From positions 4,125,856 to 4,189,855 of the forward strand of contig NZ_LR733275.1 in NCBI RefSeq assembly GCF_902506415.1: a stretch of DNA of 64,000 nt, given 5' to 3'. Position 1 is the stretch's first letter; the number at the start of each line of letters is the position of its first letter. A model generated the notes under the pieces. That model saw only the letters and a program-made list of their open reading frames with translations. It was not told the DNA's origin and ran no database searches. Source of the stretch: Massilia sp. 9I. Its GTDB lineage: Bacteria; Pseudomonadota; Gammaproteobacteria; Burkholderiales; Burkholderiaceae_D. Shown here piece after piece: positions 19,173 through 27,032 of the stretch. The position numbers and the translations under genes were made by a program.

Positions 19173-20205
19173 ATGATCGACATCGATTTCCCGACCCTGC
19201 ATGGGATCGGCTTCAAGCAGCATTTCGTTTCACAACTCGCAGCAAGCGCGACGCAACAGCGCCTCGCTCGCGTCACCGCCGTCCAGCGCGACGTCCTGAC
19301 CCTCGACGACGGGCAGGAGGCCTTTCCCGCCCGCAGCCCGCGCTTCGTCGCGGCCGGCCAGCCCGTCGTGGGCGACTGGGTGCTCGCCACCCAGCAACTC
19401 GGCGAATACTGGATCGCGCATACCCTCGATCCCTTCACCCAGCTGGCGCGGCGCACGCCGTCGGGAGCAGGTGTTGGCCAGCAATGTCGACACGGCGCTG
19501 TTGCTGATGGGCCTGGACAATGACTTCAATCCGCGCCGCATGGAGCGCTACATCGCGGTGGTGCGCACTTGCGGCGTGGAACCCGTGATGGTGCTGACCA
19601 AGCCGGACATCGGCGTCGACGTGGAGGAGAGGATTGCGCAACTGCGCCAGCGCATCCCGGACGACGTCCCACTGCTGCACCTGATTCCTTCGGAGCAGGA
19701 AAACGGGGGTGTGCTGGCGCCGTGGCTGGGAAGAGGGCAGACGCTGGTACTGCTCGGTTCCTCGGGCGTGGGTAAGTCGACGCTCACCAATGCCTTGACG
19801 GGAAGCGGGCAGGCCACCGGCGGCACCCGGCACGGCGACGATCGCGGTCGCCACACGACCACCGTGCGCTCGCTGCATCGCTGTCCGGGTGGCGCCTGCA
19901 TCATCGACACGCCGGGCCTGCGCGCCTGGCAGCCGGATGCGGACGAGGACGATCTCGGCATGTCCTTCAATGACATCGCAGCGCTGGCGGAGCAATGCCA
20001 GTTCCGCGATTGCTGCCATGAAAGCGAGCCGGGATGCGCGGTGCGTGGTGTGGTGGATGCGGACCGCCTGCAGAACTACCGCAAGCTGTTGCGCGAAGTC
20101 AGGCGGGCGGAGCAGACGGCGCTCGACCGGATTGCGGAACGTGGGAAGTGGAAGGTGCTGATGAAGGCCGCAAAGCAGCGCGGGCGCGATAAGCGCAGTG
20201 GCTAG
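19173..20205 (+). pseudogene. rsgA: ribosome small-subunit-dependent GTPase A (RsgA/YjeQ-like), frameshifted
   Basis: Two adjoining frames together make one circularly permuted GTPase of about 340 residues. The first (19173 to about 19465) encodes the OB-fold part: RLARVTAVQRDVLTLDDG, then GDWVLATQQLGEYW. The second continues as EQVLASNVDTALLLMGLDNDFNPRR, with NKxD-type VLTKPDIG, P-loop GSSGVGKSTL and DTPGLR. The zinc motif CQFRDCCHESEPGC follows. The frame changes from 0 to +1 between about 19450 and 19471, near the run CGTCGGGAG. Either a real inactivating indel or a sequencing error; it may be a decaying paralogue of a main rsgA elsewhere. Confidence 0.8.
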
Positions 20206-20210
20206 GTTTC

Positions 20211-20341
20211 GTAGCGTGGGCGGCTTGTGATCTGGTCCACTGGACCAGATCACCCCACGCGTTCAACCAGCGGTGAATTGGACGATGCGCGTCACCTCAT
20301 CGTGTAGTTGAACGCGTGGGCGGGAGACCCGCCCACCCTAC
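20211..20341. repeat. 131-bp nested palindromic element between rsgA-like gene and argH
   Basis: Outer arms GTAGCGTGGGCGG (20211-20223) and CCGCCCACCCTAC (20329-20341) pair with one mismatch. Inside is a 25-bp palindrome, TGATCTGGTCCA-C-TGGACCAGATCA (20228-20252). A second inverted pair is CCCACGCGTTCAAC (20254-20267) with GTTGAACGCGTGGG (20307-20320). A small hairpin GTGGGCGGG-AGA-CCCGCCCAC closes the right end. It looks like a REP/MITE-type mobile palindrome. It lies between convergent genes and could also act as their terminator. Confidence 0.8.
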
Positions 20342-20345
20342 AACA

Positions 20346-21743
20346 TTACCCTTCCAGCTGCTTGCGGACGCGTGCGATCGCTGCCCGCACCTGGTTCGGC
20401 GCCGTACCACCAACGTGATCACGCGCCGCCACCGAACCTTCCAGCGTCAACACCGCAAACACATCCTGCTCAATCAGCGGCGAGAACTCGCGCAGCTTGT
20501 CCAGCGACATCTCCGACAAATCGCACCTAGCGATATCGCAGGCACGCACCGCATGCGCCACAGCTTCGTGCGCGTCGCGGAAGGGCAGGCCCTTCTTGAC
20601 CAGGTAATCGGCCAGGTCGGTTGCCGTCGCATAACCCTGCAGCGCCGCGGCGCGCATGTTCTCGGCCTTCACCGTGATGCCGCCCGCCATGTCGGCGAAG
20701 ATGCGCAGCGTGTCGGTGACGGTGTCGATGGTGTCGAACAGGGGTTCCTTGTCTTCCTGGTTGTCCTTGTTGTAGGCCAGCGGCTGGCCTTTCATCAGGG
20801 TCAGCAGGCCGTTCAGGTGGCCATACACGCGGCCGGTCTTGCCGCGCGCCAGCTCCGGCACGTCCGGATTCTTTTTCTGCGGCATGATCGACGAGCCGGT
20901 GCAGAAGCGGTCGGCGATGTCGATGAAGCCAATGCGTGGGCTCATCCACATGACCAGCTCTTCCGAGAAGCGCGAGACGTGCATCATGATCAGGGAGGCT
21001 GCTGCTGTGAATTCGATCGCAAAATCGCGGTCGGACACGGCGTCCAGCGAGTTGTGGCAGACGTCCTCGAAGCCCAGGGTCTTGGCCACGCGCAGGCGGT
21101 CGATGGGGAAGGTGGTGCCGGCCAAGGCGGCCGCGCCGAGCGGCAGGCGGTTCACGCGGCGGCGCGCATCCTGCATGCGCTCGGCGTCGCGGCCGAACAT
21201 CTCGACGTAGGCCAGCATGTGGTGGCCGAAGGTGATCGGCTGCGCCACCTGCAGGTGGGTGAAGCCCGGCATGATGGTGTCCGCATGGCGTTCCGCCAGA
21301 TCAAGCAGCGCGCCGCGCAGGCTGGCCAGCAGGCCCACGATGTCGTCGATCGCCGCGCGTACATACAAGCGGATGTCGGTCGCCACCTGGTCGTTGCGCG
21401 AGCGTCCGGTATGCAGGCGTTTGCCGGCGTCGCCCACCAGCTCGGTCAGGCGCTTCTCGATGTTCAGGTGCACGTCTTCCAGGTCGAGCAGCCACTCGAA
21501 ACTGCCGGCATCGATCTCGCCCTTGATCTGGGCCATGCCGCGCTCGATCTCTGCGCGGTCCTGCTCACTGATGATGCCTTGCGCCGCCAGCATCTCGGCG
21601 TGGGCGAGCGAGCCCTGGATGTCGAAGGGCGCCAGGCGCTTGTCGAAGAACACGGAGGCGGTATAGCGCTTGACGAGGTCGGAGACTGGTTCGGTGAAGC
21701 GCGCAGACCAGGCTTCGGCCTTCTTGGAGAATTGATCGGTCAT
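20346..21743 (-). CDS. argH: argininosuccinate lyase
   Basis: A 465-residue fumarase/aspartase-superfamily enzyme catalysing the last step of arginine synthesis (argininosuccinate to arginine plus fumarate). Signature sequence [12 protein letters not shown] is present at about residues 281-292; [13 protein letters not shown] and [15 protein letters not shown], with the catalytic His region, are intact. Length is typical. It stands alone on the minus strand; the plus-strand gene at 21884 diverges from it. The start ATG at 21743 gives [16 protein letters not shown], the normal family beginning. Confidence 0.97.
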   Translation of the reverse strand: MTDQFSKKAEAWSARFTEPVSDLVKRYTASVFFDKRLAPFDIQGSLAHAEMLAAQGIISEQDRAEIERGMAQIKGEIDAGSFEWLLDLEDVHLNIEKRLTELVGDAGKRLHTGRSRNDQVATDIRLYVRAAIDDIVGLLASLRGALLDLAERHADTIMPGFTHLQVAQPITFGHHMLAYVEMFGRDAERMQDARRRVNRLPLGAAALAGTTFPIDRLRVAKTLGFEDVCHNSLDAVSDRDFAIEFTAAASLIMMHVSRFSEELVMWMSPRIGFIDIADRFCTGSSIMPQKKNPDVPELARGKTGRVYGHLNGLLTLMKGQPLAYNKDNQEDKEPLFDTIDTVTDTLRIFADMAGGITVKAENMRAAALQGYATATDLADYLVKKGLPFRDAHEAVAHAVRACDIARCDLSEMSLDKLREFSPLIEQDVFAVLTLEGSVAARDHVGGTAPNQVRAAIARVRKQLEG

Positions 21744-21883
21744 GGTGGGATCCCTTTTGGTATCCCACGATTATAAAGGAGGCCTGCCGACCTGGCCCGG
21801 CCCCACCCATGGTGGGTGACAAGCGCCCGGAAATGCGTGATCATGTGGCGACTTATCCAACAACAAAAACTTCAGGGGGACGC

Positions 21884-22480
21884 ATGAACCGTTTGGCCCA
21901 TATCGGCCTTGCATTGGCATTCACGGCACCAGCGGCAATGGCCCAGCAGGGGGCGCCGGCAGCACCGGCCACGCCCACCGCGATCGCCGCACCGGCCGCC
22001 CCGGCGGCGCCCAGCATGCCGGCGGCGCGCGCGGCGGATGTTGCCTCGATCGACGCCATCATCGCCGCGGTGTACGACGTGATCTCGGGTCCGGCCGGCG
22101 CACCGCGCGACTGGGACCGCATGCGTTCGCTGTTCGCGCCGGAAGGGCGCATGGGCGCAGTCGGCGCCCGTCCGGACGGCAGCTACGTCCTGCGCAGCCT
22201 GACCCCGGAAGACTACATCGCCCGCAACACCAAGACCTTCGCCACCATGGGTTTCTTCGAAACCGAAAAGGCCCGCACCACGGAAGTCTTCGGCCAGATC
22301 GCCCACGTCTTCAGCACCTACGAAGCGCGCCACGCGAAGGACGACGCCAAGCCTTTCATGCGCGGCGTCAACAGCATCCAGCTGATCCACGACGGCCAGC
22401 GCTGGTACGTGCTGAACCTGATCTGGCGCGCCGAGGACGCCAAGCTGCAGCTGCCGGAACGCTACCTGCGTAACGGTTGA
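21884..22480 (+). CDS. exported SnoaL/NTF2-like protein of unknown function
   Basis: A 198-residue protein starting MNRLAHIGLALAFTAPAAMAQQ, a clear signal peptide, followed by a low-complexity Ala/Pro linker (residues about 22-50). The folded part (ASIDAIIAAVYDVISGPAG, RDWDRMRSLFAPEGRM, then VNSIQLIHDGQRWYVLNLIW) has the pattern of cone-shaped NTF2/SnoaL domains. Probably periplasmic; no catalytic residues can be assigned. The ATG at 21884 with GGGGG upstream is preferred to a longer frame. No operon partner. Confidence 0.8.
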   Translation: MNRLAHIGLALAFTAPAAMAQQGAPAAPATPTAIAAPAAPAAPSMPAARAADVASIDAIIAAVYDVISGPAGAPRDWDRMRSLFAPEGRMGAVGARPDGSYVLRSLTPEDYIARNTKTFATMGFFETEKARTTEVFGQIAHVFSTYEARHAKDDAKPFMRGVNSIQLIHDGQRWYVLNLIWRAEDAKLQLPERYLRNG

Positions 22481-22578
22481 GCACTCGGTTGATGGGCCCG
22501 GGGGACGCCGTTCAATTGAAAGTAATACATCAAGAAAACGGCGCTAGAATTGGTTTTTAGGCCAGATTCACTGCTTCC

Positions 22579-23016
22579 ATGATTACCAACGACTCAAGCT
22601 TCCAGGTCAGTACCGACCAGACGCGGCTGGACATCCCGATGATCTACCGCTTCCTGAGCGAGCAGTCCACCTGGGCGGTCGGCATTTCGCGGCCGATCGT
22701 CGAACGCGCGATCGAGAACTCGCTGTGCTTCGGCGGCTACCTCGATGGACGTCAGATCGCCTTTGCGCGCGTGATCACCGACTTCGCCACCTTCGCCAAC
22801 CTGGTGGACGTGTTCGTGGTGCCGGAGTACCGCGGCCGCGGCTACGGCAAGCAATTGATCGGTGTGGTGCTGCGCCACCCCAGCCTGCAGAAGCTGCGCC
22901 GTTTCACGCTCGCCACCAGCGATGCGCACAGCCTGTACGAACGCTTCGGTTTCACTGCGCCCCAGCAGCCCGAGACCCTGATGGAGCGGTACTTTCCGAA
23001 CATATATTTGTCCTGA
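22579..23016 (+). CDS. GNAT-family N-acetyltransferase
   Basis: A 145-residue protein with the GNAT core: beta strands QIAFARVITDFATFANLVDVFVVPEYRGRGYGKQLI hold the acetyl-CoA-binding pattern R/Q-x-x-G-x-G/A as RGRGYG (about residues 89-94), followed by the alpha3 helix and SLYERFGF near the C-terminus. It resembles the YjhB/PhnO-like small GNATs with unknown acceptor. No strong ribosome site is visible. It sits alone between the SnoaL-like and cyanophycinase genes. Confidence 0.87.
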   Translation: MITNDSSFQVSTDQTRLDIPMIYRFLSEQSTWAVGISRPIVERAIENSLCFGGYLDGRQIAFARVITDFATFANLVDVFVVPEYRGRGYGKQLIGVVLRHPSLQKLRRFTLATSDAHSLYERFGFTAPQQPETLMERYFPNIYLS

Positions 23017-23083
23017 GCAGACTCAACACGGCGACGGCCTTCTGGAATCAGGCTTACGATAGTCCCAATTCAGAGGATGTCGT

Positions 23084-24382
23084 ATGCTCCGCGCTATCGC
23101 TCGCCTTTCCCGCATTGTCTTCAATGCATTGCTCGCCATAACATTGCTGGCGAGCCACTCGCTTGCAAGCGCCGCGCCTGACGCACCGCAACCCAAGGGT
23201 TCCCTGGTGATCATCGGCGGCGCGCTGCGCGCCGACAATGCCGCGGTGTGGGAGCGCATGGTCCAGCTCGCAGGCGGCAAGGGCGCCCGCATCGCCGTGT
23301 TCGCCTCGGCCTCGGCCAGTCCCGAAAAATCCGGCAAGTTCCTGGTCGAGCGCTTCAATCAATACGGCGCCAAGGCCTTCTTCGTGCCGGTGGCGGTGCG
23401 CCTGTCCGGCATCGACTACCAGGCGGCGGCCGAGGATCCGGCGCTAGCCGCGGCGGTGCGTTCGGCCGGCGGCGCCTTCTTCGCCGGCGGCGACCAGGGC
23501 CGCATCACGCGCGCGCTGCGGCGCGCCGACGGCAGCAATACCCGCATGCTCGACGCCCTGTGGGACATGTACCGGCGCGGCGGCATGCTGGCCGGCTCCA
23601 GCGCCGGCGCCGCCATCATGAGCAGCACCATGTTCGGCCATCCCAAGCCGGTGCTCACCACCATGAAGCTCGGCCTCGACGACGGCAAGGAAATCGCACC
23701 GGGCCTGGGCTTCATCGGCGACGACGTCTTCATCGACCAGCACCTCCTGGTGCGCGGCCGCTTCGCGCGCATGGTGCCGGCCATGCTCAAGAAGGGCTAC
23801 AAGATCGGCCTCGGCATCGACGAGAACACGGCCATGGTGGTGGGCGCCAACCGCGAGGTCGAAGTCATCGGCTACCGCGGCGCGCTGCTGGTCGATCTCT
23901 CCAAGGCCGAGCCGCGCGACGGTCCCCTCAACATCAGCAATGTGCGCCTGAGCTACCTGGACAACGGCGACCGCTTCAACCTGCTCACCCAGACTTTCAC
24001 GCCCGCACCCGACAAGGCCGACAACCGGGTCGATCCGGCGCGGCCCTACTACCGCGAACCGCTGTTCTCGGCCGACATCCTGGGCAACAGCACGGTGGTC
24101 GATCTGATGGCCCGGCTGATCGACAGCGACCAGCCGGAAGCCATCGGCCTCTCCCTCGACAGCCCGAACGGCGTCCAGCCCGATCTCGGCTTCGAGTTCA
24201 AGCTGACCCGTACCAGCGACAGCGTCGGCTACCAGTCCGCGTTCACCGAGCAGTACTCGGTCTACAACATGCGGCTCGACATCCGGCCGATCGTGGTGCA
24301 GCGGCCGCTGTATCAGTACCGGCAGGTCGAGAACGTCACGGTGAGCGCCGGCGGCGGTGGGCGGGGCGATTCCGCCAAGTAG
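23084..24382 (+). CDS. secreted cyanophycinase-like S51 peptidase
   Basis: A 432-residue protein with a signal peptide (hydrophobic stretch about residues 12-30, ending ASAAPDAP). The S51 peptidase domain has GSLVIIGGALRADN, FFAGGDQGRI (substrate loop) and the nucleophile elbow AGSSAGAAIMS with Ser173. FIDQHLLVRGRFARM and GLGIDENTAMVV follow. Cyanophycinases cut multi-L-arginyl-poly-L-aspartate; exported versions let non-producers use extracellular polymer. A C-terminal region of about 150 residues beyond the catalytic core is longer than in intracellular CphB. No cyanophycin synthetase gene is nearby. Confidence 0.85.
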   Translation: MLRAIARLSRIVFNALLAITLLASHSLASAAPDAPQPKGSLVIIGGALRADNAAVWERMVQLAGGKGARIAVFASASASPEKSGKFLVERFNQYGAKAFFVPVAVRLSGIDYQAAAEDPALAAAVRSAGGAFFAGGDQGRITRALRRADGSNTRMLDALWDMYRRGGMLAGSSAGAAIMSSTMFGHPKPVLTTMKLGLDDGKEIAPGLGFIGDDVFIDQHLLVRGRFARMVPAMLKKGYKIGLGIDENTAMVVGANREVEVIGYRGALLVDLSKAEPRDGPLNISNVRLSYLDNGDRFNLLTQTFTPAPDKADNRVDPARPYYREPLFSADILGNSTVVDLMARLIDSDQPEAIGLSLDSPNGVQPDLGFEFKLTRTSDSVGYQSAFTEQYSVYNMRLDIRPIVVQRPLYQYRQVENVTVSAGGGGRGDSAK

Positions 24383-24398
24383 ACCCGGCAGCGATCGC

Positions 24399-25175
24399 TC
24401 AGGGCTTCCGGAACATGATCGCGTGCTGGATCGGCAGCGATCCGATGCTGCGCTCCCACGTCAGGCCATGTGCCGTAGCCTCACGTCGTATCTGCCGCTC
24501 GCTCATCTTATGCAGCGGCTTGATCGCGACTGCCGGATCCTCGGCCCGATATTCGACGAAGACGACGCGCCCGCCCGGCTTCAGGGCGTCGACGACGCTA
24601 TCGAGGACCTCCGAAGGATAAGCGAGTTCGTGATAGACATCGACCATGATTGCCAAGTCGACGCTGGCCGGGGGTAGTTTGACGGCGGTTTCGCTGCCGA
24701 GCACCGAAACCACATTGCGCACACCGCGCTTAGCCATTTGGCTGTCGAGCATGCTGATCATTTCCGGCTGGACGTCGACCGCATATACACGTCCGCCGGG
24801 CCCGACCTGTTTCGCCAGCTGCCACGTGTAGTAGCCGGTGCCGGCGCCGATGTCGGCCACCGTCATGCCTGGGACCAACGCCAGCTCCCGCAGAAGCAAT
24901 GCCGGCTGCTCCTCACGTGCCCGGCTTTCGCGCTCGAGCCATTGGGCGCCTTCCCATCCCATCACGCTGGCGATCTCGCGGCCCATGTAGCGCTTGCCGA
25001 TGCCATCCGGGCTGCGTGCGACGCGTTCATAGGGCGTATCGGCTGCTGCCGCCTGTGCTTCCGCATCGCTACTGCCGAATGACAGCAGCGTTAGAGCCGA
25101 CAGGCAAGCCACTAGGATGGATGGCGTACGGTAAGCGTGTGATGTGCGGCGATTGCGCAAGCGGATACGGAGCAT
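24399..25175 (-). CDS. exported class I SAM-dependent methyltransferase
   Basis: A 258-residue protein from the ATG at 25175, with GGAACGA upstream. Residues 1-42 look like a signal peptide with a basic start (MLRIRLRNRR) and hydrophobic core (ILVACLSALTLLSF). The methyltransferase domain has motif I VADIGAGTGYYTWQLAKQVG, the acidic loop YAVDVQPEM and DLAIMVDVYHELAYPSEVL. A predicted periplasmic methyltransferase is uncommon, but this family (YHEL proteins near gamma-proteobacterial and beta genomes) often has such leaders. Acceptor substrate unknown. Convergent with the cyanophycinase gene. Confidence 0.83.
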   Translation of the reverse strand: MLRIRLRNRRTSHAYRTPSILVACLSALTLLSFGSSDAEAQAAAADTPYERVARSPDGIGKRYMGREIASVMGWEGAQWLERESRAREEQPALLLRELALVPGMTVADIGAGTGYYTWQLAKQVGPGGRVYAVDVQPEMISMLDSQMAKRGVRNVVSVLGSETAVKLPPASVDLAIMVDVYHELAYPSEVLDSVVDALKPGGRVVFVEYRAEDPAVAIKPLHKMSERQIRREATAHGLTWERSIGSLPIQHAIMFRKP

Positions 25176-25225
25176 AATTCGTTCCCTTAATAAGGCGCTG
25201 CCTGCAATACGCCGGCAGGCTTGCC

Positions 25226-25846
25226 GTGAATGAAGAAGCAACAGTCGAGTACACTGAGCCGTACCATCTGTCCGCTGTCGGCCAACTGCCGACGTTCAAA
25301 TACCAAACTGGATTGCAGATTAAAGTGCGCACTTTCTTGTTCCACTCATACCTCTTCTGGGTACTATTTTCTCTTCTGAATTTTTCATATTTTTGGTTTT
25401 TCATTCTTCCGTTTTGGTTGTTCTTCCTTGTCCCGAAGATGTTGAGAATGTTCCCGTTTTTCTGGACGCCGGCAGTCTTGGCGATGATATGTAGTGCGCT
25501 TTCGCTGGTTGCGGCCGTCATAGTTGCACAGCGAAAGAACAGCAACCCTATCAGGCCGGTATTCTTGGCTTGGGCATTTAATGGAACATTCTTGCTGGTT
25601 TTTGTAACAGCCGCGGAGTACAAGAAAAATGTTTTGATCGAGCGTCTGTTGGCCAGTAGACACCCAGAATGCGTACATGTGAACACCTTTCTGACTTCAA
25701 TACTGCATGCTGGGGAGGACTTCAACTTCGTTGAACATGCGCTCTTCAAGGAAAACGAGAAGACTTTCTACTGGAGCTATAGGACGATGAGCTTTTTCGA
25801 AGGGAATGAAAGGTTGGATCCAAACTTTCCTTGTAAAGCAGACTGA
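25226..25846 (+). CDS. hypothetical membrane protein (low-GC patch)
   Basis: A frame of 206 residues from a GTG at 25226; no family recognised. Residues about 37-70 are very rich in Phe/Trp/Leu (LFWVLFSLLNFSYFWFFILPF) and form one or two membrane segments. Two more hydrophobic stretches lie at about 80-100 and 112-125, followed by a soluble tail of about 75 residues. Codon use is markedly more A/T-rich than the neighbours, suggesting transfer. The start is uncertain because no good ribosome site precedes the GTG. Confidence 0.6.
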   Translation: MNEEATVEYTEPYHLSAVGQLPTFKYQTGLQIKVRTFLFHSYLFWVLFSLLNFSYFWFFILPFWLFFLVPKMLRMFPFFWTPAVLAMICSALSLVAAVIVAQRKNSNPIRPVFLAWAFNGTFLLVFVTAAEYKKNVLIERLLASRHPECVHVNTFLTSILHAGEDFNFVEHALFKENEKTFYWSYRTMSFFEGNERLDPNFPCKAD

Positions 25847-25936
25847 ACAGTGGCCGTTGGCGAACGGCGGCTCCGGGTCGGATCCGGTCCTTCGTGAGTG
25901 TCTGCGATTTTCGGCCTTGGCAACCTGCTATGCTTG

Positions 25937-25970
25937 AGCTGAACGGCCGCCACCGGCCAAAAGCGGACTA
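25937..25970 (+). repeat. degenerate copy of a GCGGAC-ended intergenic motif
   Basis: GCCGCCACCGGCCAAAAGCGGAC resembles the better copies at 26343-26366 and 26843-26869 (TGCAATGGGCCAGAAGCAGAC type). It lies in the 160-bp gap before the 84-residue orphan gene and marks one edge of that small cassette. Confidence 0.5.
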
Positions 25971-26006
25971 ATTTCTTATCACGTATAGCAGGCTTTTCTA
26001 GGTCGT

Positions 26007-26261
26007 ATGAATATTGACGAAGCTACGCGAACCATCCTTCTCAAGCTGAAAGCAAGAGTAGAAGCAAGTGGAGACGGGTACATGTACAGAGACCGCAGTA
26101 AGGCGGTCCAAGACCTTGATGCGATCTTGGCTTTTCTGTCTGCGGGAGGCGTAAGGTCTTTACTCCTGCCAACGACGAATCTACAAGAACTCTCGATTGA
26201 GTGCGGCTGGGGCAGCGAATTCAACGAACTTGCTGCTGAGCTTGAAGAAATTTGGAGTTAG
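26007..26261 (+). CDS. hypothetical 84-residue protein (orphan cassette)
   Basis: A small acidic, mainly helical protein starting MNIDEATRTILLKLKARVEASG and ending NELAAELEEIWS. No signal peptide, membrane segment or known motif. It is lower in GC than the surrounding genes and is bracketed by copies of a short repeated motif. Small acidic proteins in such settings are often immunity or accessory proteins of contact-dependent systems, but no toxin is present here, so that remains speculation. The ribosome site is weak. Confidence 0.6.
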   Translation: MNIDEATRTILLKLKARVEASGDGYMYRDRSKAVQDLDAILAFLSAGGVRSLLLPTTNLQELSIECGWGSEFNELAAELEEIWS

Positions 26262-26316
26262 TCCAAAGGGCTGACGCCTCGCTAGCACTCCGAAAGTCTT
26301 GCGGAATTTCCGCTTT

Positions 26317-26366
26317 GGGTCGAGAGCGGACGCTACAACAGGTCTGCAATGGGCCAGAAGCAGACG
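26317..26366 (+). repeat. GCGGAC-type intergenic motif, two adjacent copies
   Basis: TTCCGCTTTGGGTCGAGAGCGGAC (about 26308-26334) can form a short hairpin (TCCGCT / AGCGGA). It is followed by TCTGCAATGGGCCAGAAGCAGACG at 26343-26366. Both belong to the same family as the copy at 26843-26869 and separate the two orphan genes. Confidence 0.65.
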
Positions 26367-26395
26367 GTCACACGCCGAAGAGCGTAGAGGATGAA

Positions 26396-26830
26396 ATGGA
26401 CGAATTGCCGCACGCAGGCATTGCGCACGATGATGCGACACGCAAAAGAATCGATAATGCTGTATCTGCCGGAAATCTGGCACGGGCCTCGAACAACACT
26501 CGCTGGGATGAGCTAATTAGCTATTTCCGTAACCAAACGGGATGGCGGCCTTCGTATAGGTCCAAGTCGGTCACAGGCAATATTTCTGGATGGGATGTCG
26601 AGTGGTTTTACCATCTGCCTTTTCCGTTCGCATCGGTCGAATGGTTTGATATCGGCTTGTACGAGGGCGTATCGGCGGAAGGCCGGCTTCTTAAACCTAG
26701 AGTTATCGACCATACGGAAGAGATTTCGAACGTCGTCCAGGCTATTGGTTTCGAATTCGAAGTGCGCGGCGATGTACTCAGGATCTGGGGGTACTTGCCC
26801 AAGTCGTATGAGGACTTTCCTCCCGCTTAA
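26396..26830 (+). CDS. DUF6678-like hypothetical protein
   Basis: A 144-residue protein from the ATG at 26396, chosen because GAGG lies five bases upstream and because the longer frame would run through the repeat motifs. The central block NTRWDELISYFRNQTGWRPSYRSKSV, then WDVEWFYHLPFPFASVEWFDIG, resembles what I know as DUF6678. These are single-domain proteins scattered by transfer, sometimes thought to be immunity-like. No catalytic motif. Lower GC than neighbours; a copy of the intergenic motif follows its stop within 15 bp. Confidence 0.65.
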   Translation: MDELPHAGIAHDDATRKRIDNAVSAGNLARASNNTRWDELISYFRNQTGWRPSYRSKSVTGNISGWDVEWFYHLPFPFASVEWFDIGLYEGVSAEGRLLKPRVIDHTEEISNVVQAIGFEFEVRGDVLRIWGYLPKSYEDFPPA

Positions 26831-26842
26831 CGGCTACGCAGA

Positions 26843-26869
26843 TGTCCGCAATGAGTCGGAAGCGGACGT
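26843..26869 (+). repeat. GCGGAC-type intergenic motif, best copy
   Basis: TGTCCGCAATGAGTCGGAAGCGGACGT starts and ends with complementary ends (GTCCGC / GCGGAC), so it can fold as a hairpin. This is the cleanest copy of the motif that brackets the orphan genes. The remaining gap up to 27032 shows nothing else recognisable. Confidence 0.7.
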
Positions 26870-27032
26870 ACGATGGTACAGTCCGGTTGCCAATCTAGGC
26901 CCCTGTTTGCATACGGATGCAATGGCCCGAGCGCTTCGTTGGAAGACCTGTGTGGTACATAGCGGTTGATGCCTGCCGAAGTAGCCTTGCCCGGCATTAC
27001 AATGGATGACATTCCTGTAACGAGGACCATCC

